From IMG/VR virus record IMGVR_UViG_3300016457_001310, positions 1-24,210 of that record: DNA of 24,210 nucleotides; one strand, given 5' to 3'. The notes beneath the pieces are model-generated. The model saw only the letters and a list, made by a program, of their open reading frames with translations. It did not search any database and was not told the origin of the DNA. Each line of letters begins with the position of its first letter. Within the stretch, counting starts at the first letter, position 1. The translations under genes and the position numbers were made by a program. The DNA is from a virus. Shown piece by piece: positions 6,248 to 16,900 of the stretch.

Positions 6248-7369
6248 CTAGTCGGATACTATCTCCACCAGCCTCAGAGCTATGATATCCCATCTATACT
6301 CCTTCGAGAGCACCTTCTCTCTCCATTCCCGTACCCTCGCCTTGTACTCGTCTAGGTTATCCAGGATTACGTGCAACTTGTTGAGAGCGTCCTCGACATC
6401 GACAGCGTAGCCGTAGCCACCGTGAAAGGCGTTTCCTGGTAGGGGCTGAACCCTCCTACCCTTCTTGACCCACAGGAACGGGGGTACGTACTCAGACCAC
6501 GAACCGTACTCGCATGCGAGCACTGGCACACCCCTAGCAAGCGATTCTAGAGCAACCATCTCGAAGCCACCGCCTCGGCTGAACATCAGGGTTACGTCAG
6601 CCATATCGAAGAGCGCCATCTTCTCGTAGTCGCTCAGCCACTCGTATACCTGAAGTGCGCCGTACTGCATGACCTGCTGGTACTCGGGTATGTTGGGGAA
6701 CACCGTCTTCAGGACCAGAGCAACATCCTTCCTCTCCCTAGCAAGCCTGGTATACACCTCGTACACCTCTGGCCAGCCCTTCCTCTCACCGCTGTGGACA
6801 AGGAAGAACAGTATGAACTTCTTGTTCCTCCTCATCTTATAGAGGTAGAGCTGCACAAGCGATGAGCTGAGCCTCTGCCTCGGCGCGATCTCCCATACAT
6901 TGGGTGTTGTATACCACTCAGGGTCGACACCGTGCGGAAGCCTGTAGACCCTAGCCCTCACCCCAGACCTCCTAGCCACCTCCACACAGAAGCTGGAGGG
7001 CACGACGAACTTGTCGAACCTGTTAGCTATGGAGACCGCGTAGTCGGTATACGCATCGGAGTCGCAGACATCTATACCTATGAGCTGGTCGTAGAAGCCC
7101 CTCCACCACTGGTAGTAGTCCTCCCTAAACCTACCCCATATATCCTTCCTGCTCTCAAGAACCCTAAACATGATGAAGAAGCCTGGGTGTAGAATCAGGG
7201 AGTACTTGGTCGATGGCGTGAACGCTGGTACCATAAGCTCGTCGAGCTCGTACACCGACACATACCCAAGCCTCCTCATATACTCCAGATGCTTCCTCGC
7301 CACCAGCGTGAAGCTGACGGTGTGCCACTGAGGATAGGCATAGAGTATCGGCTTCAAGACTAGCCCCAC
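6248..7369 (-). CDS. GT4-type glycosyltransferase
   Basis: This 373-residue protein has a GT-B layout. The N-terminal Rossmann-like half includes a VVPSSFCVEVARRSGV segment (~122-137) and LPHGVDPEWY (~144-153), typical of GT4 enzymes just before the linker. The C-terminal half includes FLVHSGERKGWPEV (~189-202) and FSRGGGFEMVALESLARGVP (263-282), the nucleotide-sugar binding block. The usual first Glu of the E-x7-E motif is replaced by Gly (G267), while the second (E275) remains; such GGGF variants occur in some GT4 proteins. It would transfer a sugar from an activated donor to a virion protein, lipid or host glycan. The GTG at 7369 is the annotated start; a TTG four codons later with a better ribosome-binding site is an alternative. 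Confidence 0.85.
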   Translation of the reverse strand: MGLVLKPILYAYPQWHTVSFTLVARKHLEYMRRLGYVSVYELDELMVPAFTPSTKYSLILHPGFFIMFRVLESRKDIWGRFREDYYQWWRGFYDQLIGIDVCDSDAYTDYAVSIANRFDKFVVPSSFCVEVARRSGVRARVYRLPHGVDPEWYTTPNVWEIAPRQRLSSSLVQLYLYKMRRNKKFILFFLVHSGERKGWPEVYEVYTRLARERKDVALVLKTVFPNIPEYQQVMQYGALQVYEWLSDYEKMALFDMADVTLMFSRGGGFEMVALESLARGVPVLACEYGSWSEYVPPFLWVKKGRRVQPLPGNAFHGGYGYAVDVEDALNKLHVILDNLDEYKARVREWREKVLSKEYRWDIIALRLVEIVSD

Positions 7370-7413
7370 CCCACTCCATGTAGATGGGTAACCGTGGAGA
7401 AGCTGAAAAACGT

Positions 7414-8127
7414 CTAATGCTGTACCAAGCCAAGCGCCTTCACTACCCAGTAAACGACCTCAGATGCCCCCCTAGGCGGCTCGTCAAAGTTGGTGATAGC
7501 CGTGGCGTCCCTAATGTGGTAGAGCGCGGGTATAGGAGTGTCCCTAACATCGCTCGTAAAGCCGTGGTCTGACACCACCAGCCACCGCCTAGGCTTGAAC
7601 GTCTCTATCAGGTCGAGAGCCAGCTTGCATGCCAGGTCGTACCACTCTATCGCTGTTCTAAGCGCGTCTATGCTTGGTATGGTGGAGAAGAAGTGGTGAT
7701 GAGGCTGATCGGGTACGGGGTACCAAACGAAGAGGATATCCGCATCCCCGTTAGCCTTTACGTAGCTGTGGTACTTCATCAACACCTCCCTAAACCGCTC
7801 CTTAGGCGGCGAGAAGAAGTCCACCCAGTTAGCAGGCCTCGGAACGCCGTGGTATATCGGTGGCATGCATGCTGGTATATTGATAGCCTTTACCCTCCTA
7901 CCCGTAACGAGATCCCATACCCAGGTCGTTATGGTTCCAGGAACGAACTTCCTTAGCTGGAAGAAGGTTGCCATAACCGTGGGGGTCTCTGGAATCACAT
8001 CGACGTACATCATGCAGCGCTTAGCCCCTGGATAGCTCCAGAGCCTACGTATACTCTCTCCCCACCAACAAAACACATTTGCAAAGACGTAGCTGAGACC
8101 GTCTAGCACCACCACCAGGACATCCAT
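7414..8127 (-). CDS. Alkaline-phosphatase-superfamily phosphodiesterase-like
   Basis: This 237-residue protein begins with VLVVVLDGL (metal-binding Asp9), followed by PETPTVMATFF (candidate nucleophile Thr48 or Thr50). It then has PDQPHHHFF (Asp140 with His143-145) and VVSDHGF (Asp187, His188), with a later His204. This order is that of the type I phosphodiesterase/nucleotide pyrophosphatase branch of the superfamily, which uses two metals to cut phosphate esters. It is shorter than many cellular members, so it is probably a compact catalytic core. It sits between a membrane coiled-coil protein and a glycosyltransferase, which suggests glycan or lipid-headgroup processing. The substrate cannot be read from sequence. 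No signal peptide is seen, so it probably works in the cytoplasm. Confidence 0.75.
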   Translation of the reverse strand: MDVLVVVLDGLSYVFANVFCWWGESIRRLWSYPGAKRCMMYVDVIPETPTVMATFFQLRKFVPGTITTWVWDLVTGRRVKAINIPACMPPIYHGVPRPANWVDFFSPPKERFREVLMKYHSYVKANGDADILFVWYPVPDQPHHHFFSTIPSIDALRTAIEWYDLACKLALDLIETFKPRRWLVVSDHGFTSDVRDTPIPALYHIRDATAITNFDEPPRGASEVVYWVVKALGLVQH

Positions 8128-8131
8128 GGTA

Positions 8132-8425
8132 TCACGTCGGAGGCGCCCAGTGCACGCCTAGAATAGCCGCCACGAAGCTGAGGACTATGACCATAACCGT
8201 TATCATCGCGCCGACAAGAAACTTTATCAAGCCGTTGCGTCTCTCGACAAGCTTGTTTATGAGCCGCTTTATCTCGCTGACATCGTTCTCGATGTTATCG
8301 ACTCGTTGCTCTACCCGTGCTAATCTCTCGCGCATATCCATTACCATGAGCATCAGCTCCCTTATTTCCTGGTTGGGTACGGGATCATTTGAAGCCCCAT
8401 ACTGCGAAGTTCCCTCCCTCGACAT
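8132..8425 (-). CDS. XhlA/holin-like coiled coil with C-terminal membrane helix
   Basis: This 97-residue protein has a polar N-terminus, a heptad-rich coiled coil at about 27-62 (MRERLARVEQRVDNIENDVS), a basic stretch (KLVERRNGLIKF) and one membrane helix at about 70-91 (VGAMITVMVIVLSFVAAILG). This matches the layout of haemolysin XhlA-type phage proteins, where the helix anchors in the membrane and the coil oligomerises. In an archaeal virus it may act at the cell membrane during release or anchor virion parts. The ATG at 8425 lies inside the 3' end of the methyltransferase gene (41-base overlap), with GGGGTGG upstream. A later Met (near 8350) would give a shorter protein that keeps the coil and helix. 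Confidence 0.8.
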   Translation of the reverse strand: MSREGTSQYGASNDPVPNQEIRELMLMVMDMRERLARVEQRVDNIENDVSEIKRLINKLVERRNGLIKFLVGAMITVMVIVLSFVAAILGVHWAPPT

Positions 8426-8945
8426 AGCCCACCCCCCGAAAACCTATCCACTCAAGCAAGCGCTTTAGGGTTTTCGGATGAAGTACATGGAAATGCGTCT
8501 CGTCGCTGAGAGCCGTGGGGTCTGAGCACGTAACAGATTGTATCCACACAGCGCCCCCAGGCTTCAGAACGCGGTACACCTCGGTAAGCGCCTTCACGTA
8601 GTCAACGATGTGCTCAAGAACCTCTATCATGATAACGACATCGAAGCGGTTCGCAGGGAACTCCAGAGCCTCGGCATTCATGATCAGGTGCGGGTAGTCC
8701 TTCCTCCGATCTGGGGGCTCCACGATGTCTATACCCCAGTAGTTCCAAGAGTACTGGGGTCTCGGAAAGTTCTCGTGTAGCCAACCCACGAGAAAGCCCT
8801 TGAAGCAACCCACCTCCAGGATATCGAGGTGCCCGCGCTCCTTGAAGAGCCTCTCTAGGAACTCCTTAAGCTCCTTGCGCCTAACCAGTAGGAAGCCCCA
8901 GTAGTGCTTCTTGCCAGCCTCGATCATCGCGCTCTTCAGCTCCAT
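8385..8945 (-). CDS. SAM-dependent class I methyltransferase
   Basis: This Rossmann-fold methyltransferase of about 186 residues has motif I LDILEVGCFKGFL (~40-52), an acidic end of strand 2 in YWGIDIVEPP (~69-78), FDVVIMIEVLEHI (~101-113) and RVLKPGG (~125-131), plus DETHFHVLHPKTL (~148-160). These are the hallmarks of the Methyltransf_11 type small-molecule or glycan methyltransferases. The ATG at 8945 is preferred over the GTG at 8951 because of the AGGGTG ribosome-binding site. It lies next to the XhlA-like and phosphodiesterase genes and near a glycosyltransferase, so it may methylate a sugar or other virion modification. Rudiviruses and lipothrixviruses also carry methyltransferases. 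The target is unknown. Confidence 0.88.
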   Translation of the reverse strand: MELKSAMIEAGKKHYWGFLLVRRKELKEFLERLFKERGHLDILEVGCFKGFLVGWLHENFPRPQYSWNYWGIDIVEPPDRRKDYPHLIMNAEALEFPANRFDVVIMIEVLEHIVDYVKALTEVYRVLKPGGAVWIQSVTCSDPTALSDETHFHVLHPKTLKRLLEWIGFRGVGYVEGGNFAVWGFK

Positions 8946-8947
8946 GG

Positions 8948-9349
8948 TCACACCCTAGCAATGATCCACCAGTTGCCGTCCCGATCCGCTACCAGGATAA
9001 CCGCCTCACCGAACGATGCTAGCTCTATAGACGACGAGTTCTCGACGTACTTGCCGCTGGGCGGCGCTATCGTTACGGTGTTCGTCGAGGTATCGATCTT
9101 CTTAACTATGACCGTCACACCGTTGGCTACGGATGGTAACGTGATCGTTACTGACCCCCCAGACGCATCTACGAGGACAAGCTCGTAGGGGTTGGCGGTG
9201 TAGTTAGCCGTAACCTTAACTATCTTGGATATCCTGACCGCTACCGAAGCCATGTCGTAGAGCTCGTTGAGAGCATCAACAACCGAGTTAGCCCATGTTG
9301 ACGATGCTCTCTGGAGCGGCTTCACGTATAGATTATCGTACTTACCCAT
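8948..9349 (-). CDS. Tail-fibre-type beta-repeat structural protein
   Basis: This 133-residue protein has an N-terminal helical segment (QRASSTWANSVVDALNELYD, ~13-32). A compact beta domain follows with VTANYTANPYELVLVDASGG, VTITLP, VTVIVKKIDTSTNTVTIAPP and AVILVADRDGNWWII. This pattern (a strand-rich unit with GGxVTITLP, IKKID and a closing NWWII) is common in the fibres and structural proteins of tailed phages. It is therefore likely a virion surface protein. It overlaps the methyltransferase start region and follows the 448-residue gene by seven bases, with GAGGCG before the ATG. Confidence 0.82.
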   Translation of the reverse strand: MGKYDNLYVKPLQRASSTWANSVVDALNELYDMASVAVRISKIVKVTANYTANPYELVLVDASGGSVTITLPSVANGVTVIVKKIDTSTNTVTIAPPSGKYVENSSSIELASFGEAVILVADRDGNWWIIARV

Positions 9350-9356
9350 AGACGCC

Positions 9357-10703
9357 TCACCCCAGACCCCTCTTCCTCAGGAACCTGGTTCTCTCTCTGA
9401 ACCTAAGAGAGGAGAAGGTTCTTAGATGGGTTCTGACAGCGTTGTACAGCTTCTCAAGCACGCTCCTATCCAAGCCGCTTGAGCTCCACTTGTCTAGCCA
9501 CCAGCTCTTCAGCTCGTCCTCGGACATGGTTCTGAGAGCGCCGTCTCCCCATCTATGCGGAGACGCCATGATCGCGAAGAGCTGTAGAACAGCGGACTTG
9601 TACATCCTCATGGTTACTGGGTCTACCGAGCCAAGCATGTTCCTAACCGTGTTGTAAACAACCCTCTCAAGGAACATCCTCTGCGATACTGGCAGAGCAA
9701 AGGTCTCGACACGCTCGCTAGCCGTCCACTGAGTCCTCTCCTCGTATGTCTGGTAGTTAGCCACAGCAAGGGCTGTAGCATGTATCCTGTTAACGAAGTT
9801 GCGCCACACAGCATCCACCAGCATCGTGACGATCGGTGGCGTGAGCTTGTACGGATGCACAACATCGCACCAGTGGAAGTAGTCCCATGGATACTCGTCC
9901 CAGTAGCCACACGCCTGGAAGTCTATCAGGTCCTCGTACTCGACCTCAACCTCCTGCAAGTCGTAGTTTATGTACGTAACCCTACCCGCGCTACCCTCCT
10001 TAGCCCACAGAGAGAAGTCCCACCATCCGTAGTCCCATGTAAGGGCCTGCTCCTTGACCGAGAAGATCGCTACCAGCCTATTGAAGAGGTTCCTAGCGAG
10101 CTCTGGGTTCATATTCAGGTTCCTAGCGATAGCTTCTACCCTATCCCTAGCCGTCCTCACGTCACCCCTCTTCTTTAGGAAGGCGAACAGCGTCGATTTG
10201 AAGAACTCCCTAACGGCTATCGGGTCGTAGTAGGAGTACCCATACCTAGAGATATCGTAGTAACCCTTCTCGGTTACGGAGGGCTTAAGGGCCTCCGCGA
10301 ACGGCGACTCCATGAACGCCTCCATGAAGTCGACCACGCTGTAGACCGACTTGATCATAATGTCCTCGAACTGCGGGTAGAGCTCCGCTATAACGTCGTC
10401 GATGCTTACCCTCTCAAGCTTTATCAGGACTCCCTTAGCGAACTCCTCGGGTGACGGAAGTTCGACACTCCATAACAGGTTCCATGGCTCTACCTCGCTT
10501 ATCGGTATACCCAGAAGAAAGAGGGATACAAGGGTAGAGAGAAGGGTGTCGCTCACTACCTGATCCGAGTAGTCCCTAAGCCAGTCAAAAATATTGAAAG
10601 ACTGGCTATAGACAGACCACGCTGCATCGTCCGACAGCGCCTTGTACCAGTACTTGCGCTTCTGATCCAGTAGCTTCCACGCCTCCCTGCTCAGAGCACC
10701 CAC
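9357..10703 (-). CDS. Unknown 448-residue protein, probable virion component
   Basis: This is a long soluble, helix-rich protein with unusually many aromatic residues, especially in the middle (WDYGWWDFSLW ~226-236, GYWDEYPWDYFHW ~268-280). The C-terminus is strongly basic (RTHLRTFSSLRFRERTRF and RKRGLG). No signal peptide or convincing membrane helix is seen. I do not recognise the family. Its place directly after the giant repeat protein and the coiled-coil protein, and before a fibre-like gene, suggests a minor structural protein. In rudiviruses several large minor virion proteins follow the largest one. The start is a GTG two bases after the upstream stop, with GGTAG upstream. Confidence 0.8.
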   Translation of the reverse strand: MGALSREAWKLLDQKRKYWYKALSDDAAWSVYSQSFNIFDWLRDYSDQVVSDTLLSTLVSLFLLGIPISEVEPWNLLWSVELPSPEEFAKGVLIKLERVSIDDVIAELYPQFEDIMIKSVYSVVDFMEAFMESPFAEALKPSVTEKGYYDISRYGYSYYDPIAVREFFKSTLFAFLKKRGDVRTARDRVEAIARNLNMNPELARNLFNRLVAIFSVKEQALTWDYGWWDFSLWAKEGSAGRVTYINYDLQEVEVEYEDLIDFQACGYWDEYPWDYFHWCDVVHPYKLTPPIVTMLVDAVWRNFVNRIHATALAVANYQTYEERTQWTASERVETFALPVSQRMFLERVVYNTVRNMLGSVDPVTMRMYKSAVLQLFAIMASPHRWGDGALRTMSEDELKSWWLDKWSSSGLDRSVLEKLYNAVRTHLRTFSSLRFRERTRFLRKRGLG

Positions 10704-10705
10704 AG

Positions 10706-10885
10706 CTACCTACCCCTTCGACCACCACGAATGGTCTCCTCAATGCGCTTCCTAACCTCCTCGAACTCCTTCCTAGCCTTCTCTATCCTCTCGTTCAGCT
10801 CCCTAACGCTCTTAGCCAGCTCCTCTATCCTCTTCCTGAGCTCGGGATCCACCTCGAAGCCCAGGTCGGTGCTGGGGCTAGACAT
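10706..10885 (-). CDS. Small coiled-coil protein
   Basis: About 59 residues. After a short polar N-terminus (MSSPSTDLGFEVDPELRKR) almost the whole chain is a charged helix with heptads (LAKSVRELNERIEKARKEFE), ending in a basic GGRRGR tail. It probably forms a dimeric or trimeric coiled coil. The ATG at 10885 is chosen because GGGGAGGG precedes it; a further ATG at 10900 is possible. It lies between the giant protein and the 448-residue protein with a few bases on each side, so it may be an assembly partner or chaperone for one of them. That is inference. Confidence 0.75.
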   Translation of the reverse strand: MSSPSTDLGFEVDPELRKRIEELAKSVRELNERIEKARKEFEEVRKRIEETIRGGRRGR

Positions 10886-10909
10886 GCGCCCTCCCCGCAT
10901 TACCTATCT

Positions 10910-13900
10910 CTACCTACCGTATATTGTCTGTATGCGTTTCTTCTCAAGCTCCGCACCGTCAACTATCAGCGCTATCTCATCATCGGTGAGACCGTACTTC
11001 TTGAGAGCCTGTAGCTTCTGTATCAGGGTGTTCCTATCTATGATACCGTTGGCGTAGGCGTAGACCAGCCTGTTGCGGTACCACGCTATCTGCCTCCACA
11101 CGATGCGGTTCCTAGCCAGCTTCTTGTAGTACTCTATCTGCTTCTGGTACCTCGCTACGTCTATACCCCTAGCTCTGAGCACATCGCTGAGGATCTGCTC
11201 CCACTCTGGTATGTACCTGGCATCGGCTACGAGCTGGCGGATGGTCGGTACCAGCCAGCTAAGCACCCTGTACTCCTTGCGTAGCTGGAGAGCGAGGCTG
11301 AACACCTCAAGCTCCTTCCCGACCCAGCCGCCCTTCCTCATCCACTCAGCTACCTTGCTAGCGACCTCGCGAGACACCGTGAAGTACTCGTAGAGCCTCC
11401 TGTACTCAGCAACGAGCTGGTTCACCTCGCCCGCTATAGACCTAGCCTCTATGTACCTCAGCCACAGATCGGCAAAGTCCTTGGGAACCCTCCTAAGCTG
11501 TAGCACCCTATCGATTATGGTTCTGGGCACCTCGATGTACTCGACCATGGACGCTATGGTTCCTAGGCTAGGTACGTACTCCCTAGCGGACTCTATGAGT
11601 AGCTCGTAGTATACGCGCTTCTCGATCAGCTCTATCTCCTTCGGGGTGAAGCCGTAGCTCTTAGCGTCGTCGAGGAGCTTCTTCCACTCATCCTCAGAGA
11701 TAACACCGTACCTGAGAGCCCTAGCAGCAACGCTTAGAACCGCCTTGTAGTCGCTCTTAACTGGCCTCACCTGTATGTATTTCAGCCATATATCTATCCA
11801 CTCCTGTGGAACCCTCCTAGCCTCAAGCACCTTCCTAATCAGATCCTCCTTGAGCACGAGATACTCAGCCAGCGTTGCGAGCATCGTCGGTGTCGGTAGG
11901 TAGGCTCTCCTAAGCTCCATAGCCTCGGCAATCTCCTCCTCCAGATCCACGCGCTCCTTGATGAACTCGATCTCCTTGGATGTGAAGCCGTACTGACCGA
12001 GCTTATCTATGAACTCCTCCAGCTCCTTCTTGGTGATAACACCGTACCTGAGAGCCCTTATCTTGACCGAGAGCAACGACTTGACATCGCTCTTAATAGG
12101 CTTAGCCTCTATGTACTTCTTCCAGTAGTCTATCCACTCATCGGCTACCCTATGGTACTTCAGAGCGCTCAGAACCTTGTCCTCGGGCAAGACAATGTAC
12201 TCAGCAAGTGTTGCGAGCTGCGACGGTGTTGGAATCCTAACCTTAGCCTCCTCCAGCTTCTCCTCCAAGTCTATCCTATCCCTAAGTATCTTGATCTCCT
12301 CGTCGGTGAAGCCGTACTCCTTAGCCTTATCGATTATCTCGTCAAGCCTCTTCTTCTCTATGACGTTACGTAGGTAGGCACGGATAGCCACAGATATGTA
12401 CGCCTTGTAGTCGCTCTTCAGCGGCTTTACCTCTATATACTTCTCCCATATCTCCCTCCACTTCTCGGATACGCCATACCTCTTCAGAGCCTCCTCAACG
12501 AGATCCTTGGGTAGCGCTAGGTACTCGGCTAGAACCGCCAGCGTCGATGGAGACGGAATCCTCTCCCTAGCCGCCTGCCTAAGCTCGTCTATCCTCCTCT
12601 CGAAGGCGGCTATAACGTTGTACATCACCCACTCATGAGGCGCTATACCGAACGCCTGGAACACGTCCCTGTTAGCGTCGTAGAACGCAAGCAGCTTCTT
12701 AGCCTCGTCAGCACCCTCGATAACCAGCTCACCGCCCCTCACGGTGAACTTCATAGAGTACTTACTGAGTATATCCACGACCTCGTCGATGCCCATACCC
12801 AGAGCAAGCGCGTTGTATATCCTGGTCCTGAGAAGCGTCAGCTCGTCCTGTATCGGCTTCCTAGCAACGTAGAGCCTCCAGTACTGAAGCTCGTCGCTCG
12901 GCATGTTGAAGTGCTCCAAAGCCTTCAGGCTCGTGCTGATGGCTTCGGGCACGATCTCTAGGAGGGTCGCGTAGGTTGTTAGACCAGGCGTGTACCAGAC
13001 CACGTTGGCGTCTATATACTTCTTGGCGAGATCCTCGGAGAAGCCCAGCTTCTTGAGTTGCTCGATAGCCTCCGAGACGGCTATCCTCCTCGATCTGAGC
13101 AGGTTGATGATCGCCTTAGCCTTGACCTCCCTCTCGAACCTATAGACCATGAACTCCACGGAGAGCTCTATCGCCTCCCTAACGATGGGGTGCTCATGCA
13201 TCTTCTCCACTAGCTTGGATACCCAGCCCTTGGCCTCGTCAATCGTTACATAGCCGTAGCGCAGAGCCCATAACACCGACCACAGCAGGTACCTAGCGTA
13301 GAACCTCGTGCGCTCCCTAGCCTCAAGCTCTATGATCGCCTCGGCATACTTGCTCCAGGCCTCCCAGTAGCCAGTATCTAGCACTAGGGACAGCTCCTTG
13401 CCAGTGAGGCTCTTTACCGTCTGCTTGAAGAACTTCTCGTTTATCGCGCTGACAATATCGGCAATGATCTCCCTAGCCTTGGCTGGATCCACCACGTAGT
13501 AGGCTACGCTGCGTATGATGTACCTATACGCCTCTCTGTAGATATCGAGAGCCCTATCCATAGTTGCCCTGATCTCCAGGAGCTTGGACTCGGCTGGTAG
13601 GAACGCTATCGGGTACTCAACGGTTGCCGATACCCAGTCCCTCTTCTCTAGGTCGAAGTAGCCTACCTCGAACTTAACCGTGAAGAAACCCGAGAGTAGC
13701 TGGTGTAGGTGGTCTAGGCTCCATATACCCTCCTTGTATAGGTTGATGAAGCCAGTTCTGAGCAGTGTGCGCTCCTCGGTTAGGGCGTTTATTGTCTCGG
13801 CTATCGCTACCCACGGTATCCAGTACGGGTGTATACCCGTAGCCTGCAACACCCTACAGAACTGCTTGAGGTCGAAGACTATCTCACCCTTCTTCAGGTA

Positions 13901-16900
13901 CTGGAGGTAGAGATCCGCCATCGGTCTAGCCGACGCAGTGGTGCCCTCGGGTATGAGACTCTTGGTTATCTCGTGGATAGCCTTCTTCAGACCGATGCCG
14001 TATGCAGACCAGTAGTCGAAGAGGCCCCACCTTGTCATCCATCTCAGGTCTATCTTGGTGGGTATGTCAGCCATAAGCTCGATCATTATGGCGTTATCGG
14101 TTGGCCACCCAGGTTGCCACGGAAACCTGGCATAGTCATGCCACTTCATGTAGGTGCTGATCATCTTTTGCAACAAATCATATCTGAAGTTCAGCTCCTT
14201 GGGAGCCACAGCCTTCACAACCGTTGGGTCTAGACCGAAGGTCTTCATTATGTTCTCGTCGACTGGTGCCTCAGGGTTCCACAGCTCACCAGCGATACCC
14301 CTCCAGAAGAACTCTGCTAGCTTCTCTGGCGGTGGGTACCTGTAGTGCAGTAAGTAGAACATGAACGCCACGTCTGGCGTGAAGCCGTGCATAGCCATAA
14401 CTGCCGCAAAGTGCCTTGGATCCTGTATGATGTCCCTCACCATCATCCTAGCTAGCTCGCTCGGGCTCGGTATTGCCCACACCATCGATACTGGGAAGAG
14501 CCTCTCCTTCCTGGTGTATGACGTAAACCTATCCCATATCCTCAGAGCCCCCAGCTCCCTATCGTAGAGCTCGGATACATTGCCGAGTTGCTTAGCGACC
14601 TCCTCAGCGAGCTTGGTATTGAGACCATAGATCCTCTCTATAAAGCCCTTGTAGATACCACCCATCCTGAGCTGGTCTACAAACATCTTGTAGTTGTCCA
14701 TGAGTATCGGTGTCGGTATAGACCTCCTAACCAAGTTGAGAGTGTGCTCCATTGGTGGAAGCTCGACGGTTACGTACTCGGTCAGGTTGTACCTAGTGAT
14801 TGCCCTGGTTGGCTCGGCCCACCATATCATGTGGCCTATGATCATGTACCTCGCTACGTCTGGCATGAACTTCTCGAACTGCGAAACAGCCTTCTCAAGA
14901 ACGTCCTTCAGCTTCAGTCTTATCCTAGCACCGACACCGAGTGGCTCACCACTTATCTCGGTATCTGGTAACGCAGATACCAAGGGCTTCAGTATGAGGC
15001 CAACACCGTAGATGGCGGCCGATATCAGCACGCCAACGTTGAGCAGGTTGTATATGAACCTCACGGGGTTCTTCTTGGCCTCCTCTATCACCTCGCCGAG
15101 CTTCTCGACCATTATCGGTGTGAGCGGTAGTAGTATAGCCTCGATTATGGGGAACCATGGAGACGCAAGTATCTCGTAGAGCGCTGGGCTAGACCTAGCC
15201 ACTATCAGGTTGGTTATAGCCTTCATAGCGTTGCCGATAGCTGTAGCGATATCCTTACCGACCTCTCCAATAACCGAGATAACAGTCATTACAGCTCTGC
15301 CTACCCACGAAGCAAGCGTCTTAAATGCCGAGACAAACCAGTTACCGAGTCCCGTCAGGATGTTCCATAGCCACTGCGCACCCTCGACGATCTTCTGTCC
15401 GATCCACTGTAGAGAGTTCCAAACTGTCGTTACTAGCCTCTCTGGTAGCTGCATAACCGCGTTCACGAAGCCAGTGAGGTAGACACCCACCAGCTTCAGG
15501 TTCTCAGACACCTTGGTAAGAGCCTCGCCTAGCTTCGCGAAGCCCTCGCTTACCAGCGTTCCGAGCTTGGTCAGGTAGTCCCACAGTGATATGCCTACCT
15601 CTCTAAGCGTCCCGAAGACGATCTGCGGAATCCTCTGGATCTCCTCAACAACACCGCTTACCAGCGACGGGAACTGCTCGGTGAAGAACCTAGCCACCGT
15701 CTCCAGTCCGCTCCTAACCATGTCTAGGAACTGGGTGAACGCCTCGGTAATGGGCTTCACAACGTTCTCGCTGATCCACGTGCCTAGACCAGCTACCGCC
15801 TCCTTTACCTGGTCTACGAGGCTCGGAAGCGTCTCGGCTATGAAGCTCCTAACGGTCTCGAACCCCTCGGAGATGAAGCCGATCAGGTTCTCAAGAGCGC
15901 CCCTAAGCGGGGCGAGCACGTTGCTCTGGATGAAGCTCCATATACCCGCTAGGGCGCTCTGGATCTGGCTAACCATGCTAGCGATAGCCGACGATACGCT
16001 TCCGAGACCCTGCTGAACCGCTGATAGGATGCTCTGCACAGCCGATGTTAGAGGCGCGATAACGTTCTGCTGGATCCACGAAGCGATCCCCGCAACAGCA
16101 TCGCGGAGCTGAGCAACGAAACTATTGATGTAGCTCGGCAACTCCTCGGTGAAGAACCTAGATACGGTCTGTAGACCGCTGTTGATGAAGTCTATGAAGC
16201 TCTGGAAAGCCGCTGTTAGGGGTGCTACAACGTTCTCCTGTACCCAGGTAGCTATTCCAGATAGCGTCTGCTGTATAGACGCAATAGCCTGGCTTACGAA
16301 TGCTGGTAGCTCCTCGGTGAAGAACCTGGAGACCGTCTCCAGACCGCTACTAATTAGCTGTATCAACTGGCTAAACGCGTTGCTCAGCGGTGCAACAACG
16401 TTCTCCTGGATCCAGGTGGCTAGCTCACCAACAGCTTGCTGAACCATCGCTGGTATCTGCGACACAAAGCTCGTCACGGTGTCGAGACCGCGTGTAATCG
16501 TCTCTATCAGGTTATTTACAGCGGTTAGCAGGGGTGTGACCACATAGTCGTTTATCAGCGTGCTGATGTCGCTTATCCATTTCTGGAGCTCCGCAAACAT
16601 CTGCGGAACGGTCTCGGTGAAGAACGTCGTTAGCGTCGATATGCCCTGGCTGATCCAGCTCATCAGGTTGTTAATAGCGCTGAACAGCGGGTCGATTATG
16701 TCCTCCTGTATCCAGCTCCATACACCGCTTATCTGGCGACTTAGCCAATCCAGAGCGTTCTCAACCGTGCCTGGTATCTGCTGTAGGAAGCTCCACACCT
16801 GCTCAACGAGGTTCTTGATCGTGTCGAGGAACGGCTTAGCTACCGTGTCCCAGAGCCTGCGACCTATCTCCTCGACCGTCTGAGCAAACCAGGAGGCGAG

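Noticed and set aside
15591-16442. Plus-strand frames with repeated Ser/Thr/Leu-rich content
   Set aside because: They are antisense reflections of the helical repeats in the giant gene and show no starts or promoters of their own.
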